Shown: positions 36,498 to 46,703, numbered from the stretch's first letter. The stretch is 64,000 nt of DNA from Corynebacterium caspium DSM 44850 (GCF_030440555.1 NZ_CP047118.1:496001-560000); one strand, 5' to 3'. Notes: generated by a model from the sequence alone, not told the origin. Numbers and translations: made by a program.

Positions 36498-37160
36498 GTT
36501 ATGTTTACGCTGCTAGTAGGTGTTGGACTCGTTACATAATAGTTAGATCATAGCTATGTGACGTGGATAAGACCATTAAGGAAAAACAAAAATGACATGC
36601 TGTTTCTGGCGTGCCACTTTTTGACTGACTCGGCATCTCACAGCGGGGTGCGGTTATCAAGATTGGCCACCGGGGTAGGGGTGCGCCCTTGAGTAGGGTA
36701 AGTAGTCTAGGTAGAAGGTTTGATGGTGCAGTGATTGGCACAGTCTATGACTCGCCATTTCACGGCCAGTCCGCCGATGATTAGCGGGATGATGGAATCT
36801 GCTGCTTTTCATGCCCACTATTTCTTTTCAAGATATTTTCTACCAATATACAACCACGGCCACGTCTTAATAATATGGCGCGTCACTCCCCCTCCCTGAA
36901 ATAGCCAGTAGGATCATCCATCCCAAAGCAAAGCGTTATTGATCGATGCTGGGGAAACCTTGCTTCTTTGGTTCTGCCACGTTGCCATTTGTTGGCTATC
37001 CAGTTAGCTCTTAAAGGCGATGGTGAGTTTGTAACTACATGATGAAAGGTATCTAGAAGATGCCTAGAGCCCTCACCTTTAAATCAATAGGGGTGGGGGC
37101 TCATTAATAACTAATTGCCAATAAAGGGCGAGGTAAGCCTGCATTAATGCAGGTCAAACC
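36498..37160. other. Long gene-free stretch after the tRNA
   Basis: About 660 bases without a gene I can support. Short open frames exist but show no family features. Structures seen: a stem between GAGCCCTCACC (near 37066) and GGTGGGGGCTC (near 37094), and the 16-base perfect palindrome CCTGCATTAATGCAGG near 37138-37153, just beyond the 3' end of the minus-strand gene that follows. I see no copy of the tRNA 3' end that would mark an integrated element. It may be decayed sequence at a rearrangement junction. Confidence 0.5.
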
Positions 37161-37808
37161 TTATAAAGGTAAAATTCCGGTTCTAGAGGCTTTGAGTTCA
37201 GGAAGTCTAATTCGACTCTTTTCAAGTAATTGCCATTGTTTAGTCGGAATTGCTTTGCGGGCAAATGCGATGATGTCGGTATCGGGAGTACCCCAAGCAA
37301 TAGGCATCGGGCTAATTTGTTGCCAGGTATCTGCCGCACCGGGGTTGCGTCGTCCGCCCACTGCTGCACAGGGGATTTTGGTACATACTGCGCGCTTATG
37401 GCCTTTAATGCGGTTCACGGGCCTAATTACTAAACCCCAGCGCGGCTCAATATCGGGATCCACATTAAGGTTAACCAGAGCCATTAGTAGAATATGTGCA
37501 GCGGTAACCTCTGCGATTATCGCCGGAGCTAGGGGATGCTTATTATAAAGATCCTGCGCACTACCCAGTTTTTTGGGCAATACTAAAGCAACGATTATAA
37601 AAATTATTGCTACAGCAATACCAGAAATAAGAGCTAATAAAGCCAGCGTTTGGGGTTGCACAAAGAAATACGCAACCACTCCGATAACACCGAATAGAAG
37701 CGCAAAAAATAAGACATTCCACTGCAAGCGTCGAACGTCACGAATAAGTTCGTTATGTTGTTTCGCCCAGTACGGGTCTACTTCGAACTTGAAGATCTTC
37801 ATGGGCAC
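37161..37808 (-). CDS. DUF3239-like membrane protein, unknown function
   Basis: About 215 residues with an N-terminal charged segment (KIFKFEVDPYWAKQHNELIRDVRRLQWN), two adjacent membrane helices (~25-85; VLFFALLFGVIGVVAYFFV and LLALISGIAVAIIFIIVALV), then a cytoplasmic domain of ~130 residues. The layout matches a corynebacterial conserved family I know as DUF3239 (tentative). Start: the GGAGG inside the longest frame is eight bases before GTG 37808; ATG 37802 gives the same protein less two residues, and ATG 37823 lacks a site. Confidence 0.65.
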   Translation of the reverse strand: MPMKIFKFEVDPYWAKQHNELIRDVRRLQWNVLFFALLFGVIGVVAYFFVQPQTLALLALISGIAVAIIFIIVALVLPKKLGSAQDLYNKHPLAPAIIAEVTAAHILLMALVNLNVDPDIEPRWGLVIRPVNRIKGHKRAVCTKIPCAAVGGRRNPGAADTWQQISPMPIAWGTPDTDIIAFARKAIPTKQWQLLEKSRIRLPELKASRTGILPL

Positions 37809-38004
37809 TGGAGTGTCCTCCATCACGATTATTTAAGCTATGGCTGAAATCGAATAGCCAACTACTTTGACTACCTTAGTCGCTAAACGTAGAACCTTTA
37901 GCAACATCTTTTGGTTACCCCACAACTTGGGCAAAAATATCGCATTGACCAGCGAAAAGGCAGGGTTTGGGGCGTTGTAGTGGGAGATCTGCAAGAATAA
38001 GGCC

Positions 38005-38196
38005 ATGGCTAATGTAGCAAAGAAAAACTACGTCGATCCCGCTTGGCCGCAGCATATTCCAGGCGACGGGCACGCGGTTACAGAAGTAGTATCCTACCTT
38101 GCAGGTGGTTCTAGTCCCTTTGGTGACGATACCGTTTTACCTGTTCCTGCTGAGGAGACCGGATACGTCCACCCTTATACGCGGATTAATAAGTAA
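38005..38196 (+). CDS. Small conserved hypothetical protein
   Basis: A 63-residue soluble, proline- and glycine-rich protein (MANVAKKNYVDPAWPQHIPGDGHAV...YVHPYTRINK) with AAGG ahead of its ATG. No domain is recognised. A good ribosome-binding site and a strong terminator 20 bases after its stop support it as a real single-gene unit; small proteins with a similar opening are, from memory, common in corynebacteria. Confidence 0.6.
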   Translation: MANVAKKNYVDPAWPQHIPGDGHAVTEVVSYLAGGSSPFGDDTVLPVPAEETGYVHPYTRINK

Positions 38197-38215
38197 CTCG
38201 ATCCCCGTATTAAAT

Positions 38216-38252
38216 TAGCTAGCTGCATCTTGCGGGGCAGCTAGCTACTTTT
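38216..38252 (+). terminator. Rho-independent terminator
   Basis: Perfect 11-base-pair stem TAGCTAGCTGC (38216-38226) with GCAGCTAGCTA (38237-38247), ten-base loop, followed by CTTTT. It ends the 63-residue gene transcript. Confidence 0.85.
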
Positions 38253-38294
38253 CGTGTCTAAATAAGCCGCCAAAATCGCCGGTCCTTGCCGTGC

Positions 38295-38341
38295 AAAAAA
38301 CCCGCTAGCAACCAGTATTTAAAATAATGGTTAGTAGCGGG
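38295..38341 (-). terminator. Rho-independent terminator of rpf
   Basis: Read on the minus strand: CCCGCTA (complement of 38335-38341) and an inner TAACCA-type pairing fold with TAGCGGG (complement of 38301-38307), followed directly by TTTTTT (38300-38295). It lies ~50 bases beyond the rpf stop. Confidence 0.8.
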
Positions 38342-38392
38342 GTGGGTGCTTAGTGCACTTGGCTGCAGCTGGATTTAGCCAGCAGGTAATAA

Positions 38393-39404
<1,012 letters not shown>

Positions 39405-39788
39405 ATGCCAATCGGAAAAGTTAAGTGGTATGACCCAGAGCGTGGTTTTGGGTTTGTCTCTAATCCTGGCAGTGAAGATGTATATGTGCCCAAGCACGTG
39501 CTTCCTAAAGGAGTAGAGGCTTTAGAGGCAGGGCAGCGCCTGGAATATGATTTCGCCTCTGCAAGGCGTGGTCCACAGGCTTTGCGGATTAAGATTCTTG
39601 ATAGTCCACGACGCACTGTCCAGCGCCGTTATAATCCTGAGGAACTAAATTCGCTGATTCAGGATTTGATGAGTGTCTTAGAAACTCAGGTGCAGCCAGA
39701 ATTGCGGTCTGGACGTTTCCCAGAGCGCAAGCACGGGCGACAGGTGGCAGAGATTTTGCGTGCCGTTGCGCGAGAACTTGATGCCTAG
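39405..39788 (+). CDS. cspB: Cold-shock domain protein with C-terminal extension
   Basis: A 127-residue RNA/DNA-binding protein. Residues ~1-62 form a cold-shock domain with RNP1 RGFGFVSNPG and VYVPKHVL; residues ~63-127 are a helical, charged extension (RRTVQRRYNPEELNSLIQ...RQVAEILRAVARELDA), giving roughly twice the length of classic CspA. This extended form next to rpf1 is typical of corynebacteria and mycobacteria. It probably acts as an RNA chaperone. Confidence 0.88.
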   Translation: MPIGKVKWYDPERGFGFVSNPGSEDVYVPKHVLPKGVEALEAGQRLEYDFASARRGPQALRIKILDSPRRTVQRRYNPEELNSLIQDLMSVLETQVQPELRSGRFPERKHGRQVAEILRAVARELDA

Positions 39789-39832
39789 CCCTCTAAAGGT
39801 TTCACAGAAAATGTGTTAAGCCTGAAATAGAA

Positions 39833-40396
39833 TTATTGCGCGGCACCGGTGCTAATCGACCAAATAGTTGCAAATGGAGCTTCTTGGCCGTTGGCGTCGG
39901 TGCCAATCATTATTGACGATACTTCTATGACCACCAGCCGCGCAGAGGTATTCTTCGCGGCATCGTCACCAGAACTGGCACCTACCTCGGCACCTACCTC
40001 AGTGGAACCGTGAATGATGATTTCGGTGGCATCGTTAGCGGAAAAATATTGTTGCTGATTAGCGGCAGGATCATCGTAAATGGTTAATAGCTGCCATTCA
40101 TGATTAGCGATCTCCCGGGGTATTTCTAATTTGAGATCCTCCGTGGCACCAAGAGGAACCAGGGTAGGGGTACCTTCGGTGAAATCTTCGCCGGGCTGAT
40201 AAATCAGATAGGGAGAAATTTCTACCTGATTATTTCCCACCGTGGCAGTAATTTTTACTTCACTAGGCTCTTTTTGGGCGCGTCCACTCCACCAAGCTTG
40301 ACCCACATACACCGCAGCGATGATCACAACCACTGCTATAACCATGGCCAGGATCTGAGGGAGCGCGGTGGTCTCCTCTTTAGTGCGTCGAGACAT
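39833..40396 (-). CDS. DUF2771-like membrane-anchored protein, unknown function
   Basis: A 187-residue protein with a short polar N-terminus, one membrane helix (ILAMVIAVVVIIAAVYVGQAWW, ~14-36) and an extracytoplasmic beta-rich domain (~45-187). The layout and genomic place match a conserved actinobacterial family I recall as DUF2771. It is 10 bases downstream of the glutaminyl cyclase gene on the same strand, so both may form one operon. No function is known to me. Confidence 0.65.
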   Translation of the reverse strand: MSRRTKEETTALPQILAMVIAVVVIIAAVYVGQAWWSGRAQKEPSEVKITATVGNNQVEISPYLIYQPGEDFTEGTPTLVPLGATEDLKLEIPREIANHEWQLLTIYDDPAANQQQYFSANDATEIIIHGSTEVGAEVGASSGDDAAKNTSARLVVIEVSSIMIGTDANGQEAPFATIWSISTGAAQ

Positions 40397-40406
40397 GGGC
40401 TATATC

Positions 40407-41231
40407 CTAGTCGGCGGGGCGAAAACGTACCTTATATATATCTGGCCACCGTTTTCCGGCGATTAGGAAGTTTCCAGACTCCCCTGGCACCGCGGCAATG
40501 CCATTTAACACATTATTAATATCAGGTGGAGCATTATTAGGAATATTGCTGGCATCAATAGTTGCGCGAACTTCCCCAGTTTCTTGATTAATTATGACTA
40601 TTTCACTAGTGGGAAAAATATTGGCATAAATTAGGCCATCTAAGCATTCTAATTCGTTAAGACCACTAATTTCTTGGCCCTCCCGATGCACTGTAATTTC
40701 CTTTATAGGGTTTAAATTTAAGTCTTCGCGCACTTGTAATTTCGCACTGCCATCAGAGGTAATAACTTGCCCTGGTTCCGCCGCGCAGATTCCCCAACCT
40801 TCGCGGTCATAAGGCACAGTTGCTATGGGTGCAAGGGTATTGGCATCATAACTAAAAGCCACCCCGTTTTTCCAGGTCAGCTGCCAAATTATGTCTCGAA
40901 CCTGGGTAATTCCTTCGCCAAATATTTCGGGAGTATTAGAAACTGATTGCAATTCAGTGCCAGAAAGAGTGCGTCGATACAGTCGTGATTCACCCTGCAT
41001 CCCAGTACCTACTATTAGGGTGTGGTCTTTTTTATCGAATTCTAAACCTTGGGTAAAAGAATTAGGATCAAAGCTATAAACGTCTAGGATCTCTGGTACT
41101 AGCCGGGAAACTTCTGGCAGCACCTCTTTTTGCTGAGGTGGTTGTTTTATAAGAGCGCAACTGCTTAGAATGCCGCACGCAGCAATTATGCTGCACACAG
41201 CGATCATCCGTTGGGGCGCATAAAAGGTCAT
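40407..41231 (-). CDS. Glutaminyl-peptide cyclotransferase-like lipoprotein
   Basis: Beta-propeller enzyme of the plant/bacterial glutaminyl cyclase family, forming N-terminal pyroglutamate on peptides. The 274-residue protein has a signal peptide with a lipobox ILSSC (~residue 25), then the family stretches YSFDPNSFTQGLEF, ESRLYRRTL, FGEGITQV, WQLTWKNG and LNELECLDGLIYANIF. So the enzyme is probably lipid-anchored outside the membrane. It is divergent from the DUF3027 gene. Confidence 0.85.
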   Translation of the reverse strand: MTFYAPQRMIAVCSIIAACGILSSCALIKQPPQQKEVLPEVSRLVPEILDVYSFDPNSFTQGLEFDKKDHTLIVGTGMQGESRLYRRTLSGTELQSVSNTPEIFGEGITQVRDIIWQLTWKNGVAFSYDANTLAPIATVPYDREGWGICAAEPGQVITSDGSAKLQVREDLNLNPIKEITVHREGQEISGLNELECLDGLIYANIFPTSEIVIINQETGEVRATIDASNIPNNAPPDINNVLNGIAAVPGESGNFLIAGKRWPDIYKVRFRPAD

Positions 41232-41261
41232 GCCCTATATTCTGGCACTATAGAAAGAATA

Positions 41262-42209
41262 ATGACTAAAGCTTCTGAAAACCGCGAGCAGCGCGTACAA
41301 CGCGATAAACGTGCGCCACGTACGCACCGCGAGGACCGCGAGCAACGTGGGCAACGTGGGCAGCACGGTCGCCGCGGCAGGCAGCAGAAGAAGCGTGGTC
41401 CGGGCAGTGCTCGTGGGCGCCGGTCTGCTAATCCGCTTTTGGGACGCCGGGCGATGGGGGTCGCTAAGCAAGCCTTATTGGAGGCAGAGCCAGGACATAT
41501 TGGTCCTTATATAGGTTCTCAAGAAATTGATGAATTTTCAGTGGTGCATCGTTTTGCCTCAGATATTGCTGGTTATGAGGGGTGGCAATGGCAGGTGGTG
41601 GTCGCCCGCGCAGCTGGTAGTACCCATATAACTATTAGTGAGATTGCTTTGGAACCGGCGCCGAAAGGCTCAGCTTTGCGCGCCCCGGAATGGGTGCCGT
41701 GGGAGCAACGGTTGCGGCCGGGAGATTTGCGCCCGGGCGATATTATGCCGCCTGCTTTTAATGATGAACGCTTGACTACTAATCCGGCGCAGGCAGCAGT
41801 GGAAAATACCCATATTATGGCAACTTCTCGGACTGCACATTCGAAAGCTGGCACAACTGCCTCCCTGGATACGGCGGGGACCGGGCGTCATTATTTAAGC
41901 GATAAGGGTCTTTTTCAGGCACAGCAACGCTGGCGGGAGGGAGAAAATGGCCCGCGGAGTTTATTTGCGAAAAAAGCGCGTGCTTTTTGTGCAGGTTGTG
42001 CGTTTTTTATTCCTTTAGCTACTCCTGATCTGCAGCACGGAGCAGAGTTTGGGGTGTGCACTAATGCTTTGGCCTTTGATGCCCAAGTGGTGCATAAACA
42101 GTTTGGATGCGGAGCGCATTCAGAAATCGCTGCGGTAGAGGTAGCCGATATTGCAGATAACACTCCGGCTTTGCCTTTCGATGATGAGCGCCCCATCTAT
42201 GTTTCTTAA
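41262..42209 (+). CDS. DUF3027 family protein
   Basis: A 315-residue protein with a very basic, low-complexity Arg/Gln/Gly N-terminus (~1-60; e.g. HREDREQRGQRGQHGRR) followed by the DUF3027 domain. The conserved stretch GHIGPYIGS, VVHRFASDIAGYEGWQWQV, WVPWEQRLRPGDLRPGDIMPP and a cysteine-containing region (CAGCAFFIPL, GVCTN, FGCGAHSE) are present; the cysteines could bind metal. ATG 41262 follows AGAAAG; an upstream ATG would overlap the divergent gene. Function unknown; restricted to actinobacteria. Confidence 0.8.
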   Translation: MTKASENREQRVQRDKRAPRTHREDREQRGQRGQHGRRGRQQKKRGPGSARGRRSANPLLGRRAMGVAKQALLEAEPGHIGPYIGSQEIDEFSVVHRFASDIAGYEGWQWQVVVARAAGSTHITISEIALEPAPKGSALRAPEWVPWEQRLRPGDLRPGDIMPPAFNDERLTTNPAQAAVENTHIMATSRTAHSKAGTTASLDTAGTGRHYLSDKGLFQAQQRWREGENGPRSLFAKKARAFCAGCAFFIPLATPDLQHGAEFGVCTNALAFDAQVVHKQFGCGAHSEIAAVEVADIADNTPALPFDDERPIYVS

Positions 42210-42211
42210 GA

Positions 42212-42230
42212 ATATTTCTTAAGGAAATAT
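42212..42230 (+). promoter_or_regulatory. Inverted repeat upstream of the purine permease gene
   Basis: ATATTTC-TTAAG-GAAATAT forms a perfect 7-5-7 inverted repeat just after the DUF3027 stop and ~100 bases before the permease start. It may be an operator or a weak hairpin; no T-run follows. I saw no purine riboswitch consensus. Confidence 0.35.
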
Positions 42231-42333
42231 CTTCATAAATATTGTGAGGGTATTAGGAAGATTCTGTCAAAGGGCTTAGACTTCCGAAACTGTCAGGAAT
42301 ACTGAGCCCCACCGACAGAAAGAAATTTTGCGC

Positions 42334-43809
42334 ATGGTTGACGAAAGCTCGACTACCCAACTAGCCAAGAAACCTAAACCTGAGCCGCAGAGTGGTTTAG
42401 ACCGGTATTTTGAGATCACGCAACGTGGGTCCACTGTAGGCACTGAGATTCGTGCCGGAGTGGTCACCTTCTTTGCAATGGCTTATATCATCATCCTTAA
42501 TCCCTTGATTTTGGGCACTTCCCCAGATAGTGCCGGCACTATTTTGGGCACCTCCCAAGTAGCTGCCGCAACAGCTCTAGCAGCAGGTATTTTGACCATT
42601 GCTTTTGGGGTTATTGCCAAATATCCCTTTGGTGTTGCCACTGGTCTAGGCATCAATACCATGGTGGCGGTCACTTTGGTAGGCGGGCATGGTCTCACCT
42701 GGCCAGAAGCCATGGGACTAGTAGTAATTGATGGCATAATCATCGTATTGCTTGCAGTTAGTGGTTTCCGCGAAGCCGTATTTAATGCAATTCCTGCCCC
42801 TCTTAAAGCTGCAATCGGGGTGGGAATTGGTCTTTTTATTGCCATGATCGGCTTTGTAGACGCCGGATTTGTGCGCCGCCTTCCCGATGCTGCCCAAACC
42901 ACCGTGCCGGTAACTTTGGGAGTAAACGGCTCAGTTGGAACCTGGCCTACCTTGGTTTTTGTCCTCGGTTTGCTGATTTGTGGCGCCATGGTAGTGCGTA
43001 ATGTACGCGGCGGGCTCTTTATTGGCATTATTTTAAACACCATCATCGCAATGCTGGTGGAAACCTTCACGCATACTGGTTCCTCGGTTGAAAATCCCGG
43101 CGGATGGGCACTTTCTGTACCCCTGCTACCTAGTGGTTTTGGCGGGATGCCAGATCTTTCCATCGTCGGTGCAGTAGATTTATTTGGTGCTTTTAGCCGC
43201 ATTGGGGTCGTAGCTAGCACCCTATTAGTATTCACCCTGGTTTTGGCTAATTTCTTTGATGCCATGGGAACTATGACTGCGCTAGGCAAGCAAGCCAAAC
43301 TAGCCGATGCCGACGGTAACCTGCCCGGGCTGAAAAAAGCGCTCATAGTAGAAGGCTGCGGCGCTATCCTTGGTGGCGCTACATCGTGTAGCTCTAATAC
43401 TGTTTATGCAGACTCTGCCGCAGGTGTGGGCGATGGTGCTCGTACTGGCTTGGCAAATGTGGTAACTGGTGTGCTATTTATTGCCGCAATGTTTCTTACT
43501 CCACTCTATGAGATCGTGCCTATTGAGGCCGCGGCTCCGGTATTGGTGGTAGTGGGCGCTATGATGATTGCCCAGGTCACTGATATCAAGTGGTCTGATT
43601 TCACTGTGGCATTGCCTAGTTTCTTAACCATTGTGGTTATGCCTTTTACCTACTCCATTGCTAATGGCATTGGCGTGGGCTTTATCAGCTATACCGTAAT
43701 GATGATTGCCGCTGGAAAAATCCGCGAAATTCACTGGATTATGTGGGTAGTATCTGTAGCGTTCCTAATTTTCTTTGGCATGAATCCCATTATGGAGGCG
43801 CTAGCTTAA
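42334..43809 (+). CDS. NCS2-family nucleobase permease (AzgA/PbuG-like)
   Basis: Proton-coupled importer for purine bases such as guanine, hypoxanthine or adenine. The 491-residue membrane protein has the AzgA-type motifs: FEITQRGSTVGTEIRAGVVTF, ATALAAGILTIAFGVIAKYPF, GLGINTMVAV (helix 3) and the substrate-binding region ANFFDAMGTMTALGKQA plus SCSSNTVYADSAAGVGDG. About 12-14 hydrophobic helices are visible. Start ATG 42334; a TTG six bases upstream is in frame. Its stop is immediately followed by the GTG of the rRNA methylase gene. Confidence 0.88.
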   Translation: MVDESSTTQLAKKPKPEPQSGLDRYFEITQRGSTVGTEIRAGVVTFFAMAYIIILNPLILGTSPDSAGTILGTSQVAAATALAAGILTIAFGVIAKYPFGVATGLGINTMVAVTLVGGHGLTWPEAMGLVVIDGIIIVLLAVSGFREAVFNAIPAPLKAAIGVGIGLFIAMIGFVDAGFVRRLPDAAQTTVPVTLGVNGSVGTWPTLVFVLGLLICGAMVVRNVRGGLFIGIILNTIIAMLVETFTHTGSSVENPGGWALSVPLLPSGFGGMPDLSIVGAVDLFGAFSRIGVVASTLLVFTLVLANFFDAMGTMTALGKQAKLADADGNLPGLKKALIVEGCGAILGGATSCSSNTVYADSAAGVGDGARTGLANVVTGVLFIAAMFLTPLYEIVPIEAAAPVLVVVGAMMIAQVTDIKWSDFTVALPSFLTIVVMPFTYSIANGIGVGFISYTVMMIAAGKIREIHWIMWVVSVAFLIFFGMNPIMEALA

Positions 43810-44649
43810 GTGCAAATCACTCGGATTACGACAGCTCTTGATCCTCGTTTAGATGATATTCGAGATCTTAACCACTCCGATAACCGCCCAGATCTTCCCG
43901 GATCTAAAGGCCTAGTTATTGCAGAGGGACCGCTGGTAATTCCGCGACTTTTGGAATCGCGTTTTCCGAGCCGTTGTTTGGTAGGTACGCCGGCAAAATT
44001 AGCCGCATTTTTAAATAATTATGAGGTTGATCCGGCGCTACCTATCTATGAAATTAGTCGAGAAACCTTAGCTGAGGTTGCTGGTTTTGATCTGCACCGC
44101 GGTCTGCTAGCCACTGCGGATCGGGCCCCAGAGCTGCCAGTTTCTCAGGTGCTAACCGCTGCGCGCACAGTATTGATCCTAGAAGGGGTGGGGGATCACG
44201 AAAATATTGGAGCCCTGTTCCGGCACGCCGCAGGCCTGGGAGTAGATGCTGTTCTCTTTGGTAATGGTTGCGCAGATCCGCTTTATCGACGCAGCGTCCG
44301 GGTGTCTATGGGACATGTCCTGCGCGTTCCTTATGCCCATTTTGGCGGCACCCACACTACGTGGCAACGCGAACTTATATCGCTACAAGATGAGGGTTTC
44401 CGTCTGGTTTCGCTCACCCCGGATCCGCAGGCAGAAAACCTTTCCAAAGCCTTATATGACCAAGATGGAACCCCTTGGCAGCGCATCGCATTGCTGGTGG
44501 GTGCGGAAGGACCTGGGCTTAGCGAACATGCGATGCGAGCTACTGATATTCGGGCCCGCATCCCCATGGCTTTAGGCACTGATTCTTTAAATGTAGCGAC
44601 CGCTGCTGCAATAGCTATGTATGAACGTGCGCGTGGTTTTGAAAACTAG
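43810..44649 (+). CDS. TrmH/SpoU-family RNA 2'-O-methyltransferase
   Basis: SPOUT methylase that modifies ribose in rRNA or tRNA with SAM. The 279-residue protein has an N-terminal substrate-binding part (VIAEGPLVIPRLLESRFP) and the C-terminal knotted domain with motifs DHENIGALFRHAAGLG, ALLVGAEGPGLSE and IPMALGTDSLNVATAAAIAMYE. It begins with GTG directly after the permease stop, so the two share a transcript. The exact nucleotide is not readable. Confidence 0.9.
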   Translation: MQITRITTALDPRLDDIRDLNHSDNRPDLPGSKGLVIAEGPLVIPRLLESRFPSRCLVGTPAKLAAFLNNYEVDPALPIYEISRETLAEVAGFDLHRGLLATADRAPELPVSQVLTAARTVLILEGVGDHENIGALFRHAAGLGVDAVLFGNGCADPLYRRSVRVSMGHVLRVPYAHFGGTHTTWQRELISLQDEGFRLVSLTPDPQAENLSKALYDQDGTPWQRIALLVGAEGPGLSEHAMRATDIRARIPMALGTDSLNVATAAAIAMYERARGFEN

Positions 44650-44675
44650 AAAACTAGAATTCTAGAATTCAAAGT

Positions 44676-45608
44676 TTAGCGGTCAGTATTGCGCAGCCGC
44701 TGGTGAAGCTCTTGGCTGGTGGCGCGCAGTTTGCTCCATAAGCTGCGACGCACGCGCCGGGCTGCGGCTGCGGAGGCTTCTGCTAGGCGCGCAAATTCAT
44801 CACCGCTGGCGCCATCGTGGGTGCGGTGTTCTTCATAATCGTCATAGCCACTGGTTATTCCGGTGCTGCCAGTTGGTCCGGCTTTGGAGAGCTCCACTAG
44901 ATTTAAGGGTTTGCCGTGTTCATCAAAACGGGGGGCAGGGCGGCCGTCAACTGCGAAGGCAGAGATATTTACATCGGGACCATTTGCCGATATTTCTACT
45001 CCTAACCAGGCTTTTTCGGCAGCGCTTACTAGGGCTAAAGGCTCAAAAGGCAAATAAATGCCGCCTCGGGGTTCGCCAACTTCGCCAGCCCAAAAAGGGG
45101 CTTCGAATGCTGCTGGTAGTCCGGTGTCGTTGAAAATATGGACACAGGTCGCGGCAAAAGCACGTTGAATTTCATTATCTTTTATATGCATAAAACCCCC
45201 AGATCCGGTGGCCGGATTACGGGAGAAAACAAAGATCTCGCGGGCGGGCAAACTGTGTAAGAGGCGTTGGTCGATATGCTCTATGCTGGTGGCTTCTTGT
45301 AATACGGTTTGAATTACTGTGAGACCGGGGTATCCGGCAATATAAAATTCCCCATAGGAGGTGGGGGTGGAGCGGTTCAGCGGAAAATCGCCAATATGGG
45401 TTACTTCCCAACCGGGGTGAATTTGGGCTAATAATTTACGCCCGAATCCGCGGTCTGCCTTGGGGTTTGTAGCTAATACTTCGGATACAGACTTAGCGGT
45501 TAGAAACCAGATTGTAACTATTTGGGAGGTATCTTTTAAGTCTTCCGGCAGTGCTTTGGGGTCAATCCCATAGCTATCTTCGGGGGTGGGAAACCCAAAC
45601 ATTGTCAT
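44676..45608 (-). CDS. Conserved hypothetical protein (DUF6928-like)
   Basis: A 310-residue soluble protein. The opening SQIVTIWFLTAKSVSEVLATNPKADRGFGRKLLAQIHPGWEV and the segment EFYIAGYPGLTVIQTVLQEATSIEHI resemble the actinobacterial family I recall as DUF6928 (tentative). A basic tail (RRVRRSLWSKLRATSQEL) ends it. It is convergent with the methylase gene and follows sepH by nine bases on the minus strand, so it is likely co-transcribed with sepH. Function unknown. Confidence 0.65.
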   Translation of the reverse strand: MTMFGFPTPEDSYGIDPKALPEDLKDTSQIVTIWFLTAKSVSEVLATNPKADRGFGRKLLAQIHPGWEVTHIGDFPLNRSTPTSYGEFYIAGYPGLTVIQTVLQEATSIEHIDQRLLHSLPAREIFVFSRNPATGSGGFMHIKDNEIQRAFAATCVHIFNDTGLPAAFEAPFWAGEVGEPRGGIYLPFEPLALVSAAEKAWLGVEISANGPDVNISAFAVDGRPAPRFDEHGKPLNLVELSKAGPTGSTGITSGYDDYEEHRTHDGASGDEFARLAEASAAAARRVRRSLWSKLRATSQELHQRLRNTDR

Positions 45609-45617
45609 GGCTAAGAC

Positions 45618-46703
45618 CTACTTTCGCGGCCGTTTGGTGTTGGTACGAACTCCTAATAAAACATCTTCCCAGTGTGGAGTAACTGCTTTGCGACGCCTGC
45701 TTGCACCCGCTATTTTCTCTGGATCTGGATTTTGGAGCAAATCTTCTGGCGTGGGGAAATCAGTGGTTTCTGAGGTGCTCTGCTGGGTGTTGGTGGTGGG
45801 GGTGGTGGGGGTGGTGAGATCTGTGGGCAGGGAAGCTGGGCTAGGCACTACTGGGATTTCTGTGGTGACATCTGCACTATCTACTGCTTGTAATGTTCGC
45901 CTAGGTACAGGTTTAGTGAATTCTGGATCGGTTAAATCTGCTGCCATATCATTGCTGGGCAAAGTAGTGGCGGTCTGAGACATATGATTTTGTAATACCC
46001 AGGTGGCAATATTTTCACTTTGGCCCATCGACCAGCGCACCGCTACGGTCCACTGGTTGGAACTATTGCGATAGGAATCCCATTTAGCTTCCGCAAAATT
46101 AGCTCCGCGCGCAGTGAAAGCAGTGGCTAAAATTTCGGCCAAACTTAATTTCGCGGGCCCATCATCGCGTACTGGGTGGGAGGCTTTAGCGACATCTACC
46201 ATGCGAGCTCTTTCTAGCAGCACGGGATGCGCAAAAGGTTCCACCCGGGAAGGTGCTACTCCCATAAGTTCGGCTAATTCTGCAATGCTGGCGCCGGCGC
46301 GAATTCGATCTTGGATTTCGCGCGGGCGCATAGTCAAAGGCGCAGAGAGTGAGGCATCTGGTTGGTTCGGTGACGGTGACGGTGCCGGTGTCGAAACAGC
46401 AGACATAAGCTTTAAGGGCTCAGGCGGGATCGATTGCGGCTGTGCCGTGGTCTTTTCCGCCGCAGCATCCGCAGCAGCATCACTAGCATCCGCCGCAGCA
46501 TCGCCAGCATCTGCCACACCAGCCTTAGCACCGGCTGTATCCGTACTTAAGGAATCCATTAAAAGCTGGCGAGTTTCATCATCTACAGCTAAAAAGAAGC
46601 GTTCGGTATCCGGAGTTTGGGGGTTCCCGGTGGCGTCAACGTCGGCGGCAAATACCAATGAGGTCTGCGTAGATTCGCTGCGGATAAGGAAAAGCTCGCG
46701 CAT
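45618..46703 (-). CDS. sepH: Septation protein SepH
   Basis: Actinobacterial cell-division protein that binds FtsZ and promotes its assembly at midcell. The 361-residue protein has the DUF3071 domain with MRELFLIRSESTQTSLVF at the start and the helix-turn-helix-like REIQDRIRAGASIAELAELMG / SRVEPFAHPVLLERARMVD, then a long disordered tail ending in a basic RRRK region. A repetitive Ala/Asp stretch (AGDAAADASDAAADAAAE) interrupts the N-terminal domain. Start ATG 46703 follows GGAGG with four bases spacing; ATG 46742 is further out. Confidence 0.85.
   Translation of the reverse strand: MRELFLIRSESTQTSLVFAADVDATGNPQTPDTERFFLAVDDETRQLLMDSLSTDTAGAKAGVADAGDAAADASDAAADAAAEKTTAQPQSIPPEPLKLMSAVSTPAPSPSPNQPDASLSAPLTMRPREIQDRIRAGASIAELAELMGVAPSRVEPFAHPVLLERARMVDVAKASHPVRDDGPAKLSLAEILATAFTARGANFAEAKWDSYRNSSNQWTVAVRWSMGQSENIATWVLQNHMSQTATTLPSNDMAADLTDPEFTKPVPRRTLQAVDSADVTTEIPVVPSPASLPTDLTTPTTPTTNTQQSTSETTDFPTPEDLLQNPDPEKIAGASRRRKAVTPHWEDVLLGVRTNTKRPRK

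Noticed and set aside
36532..36741. 69-residue minus-strand frame in the gene-free stretch
   Set aside because: No family features, no ribosome-binding site and composition unlike neighbouring genes.
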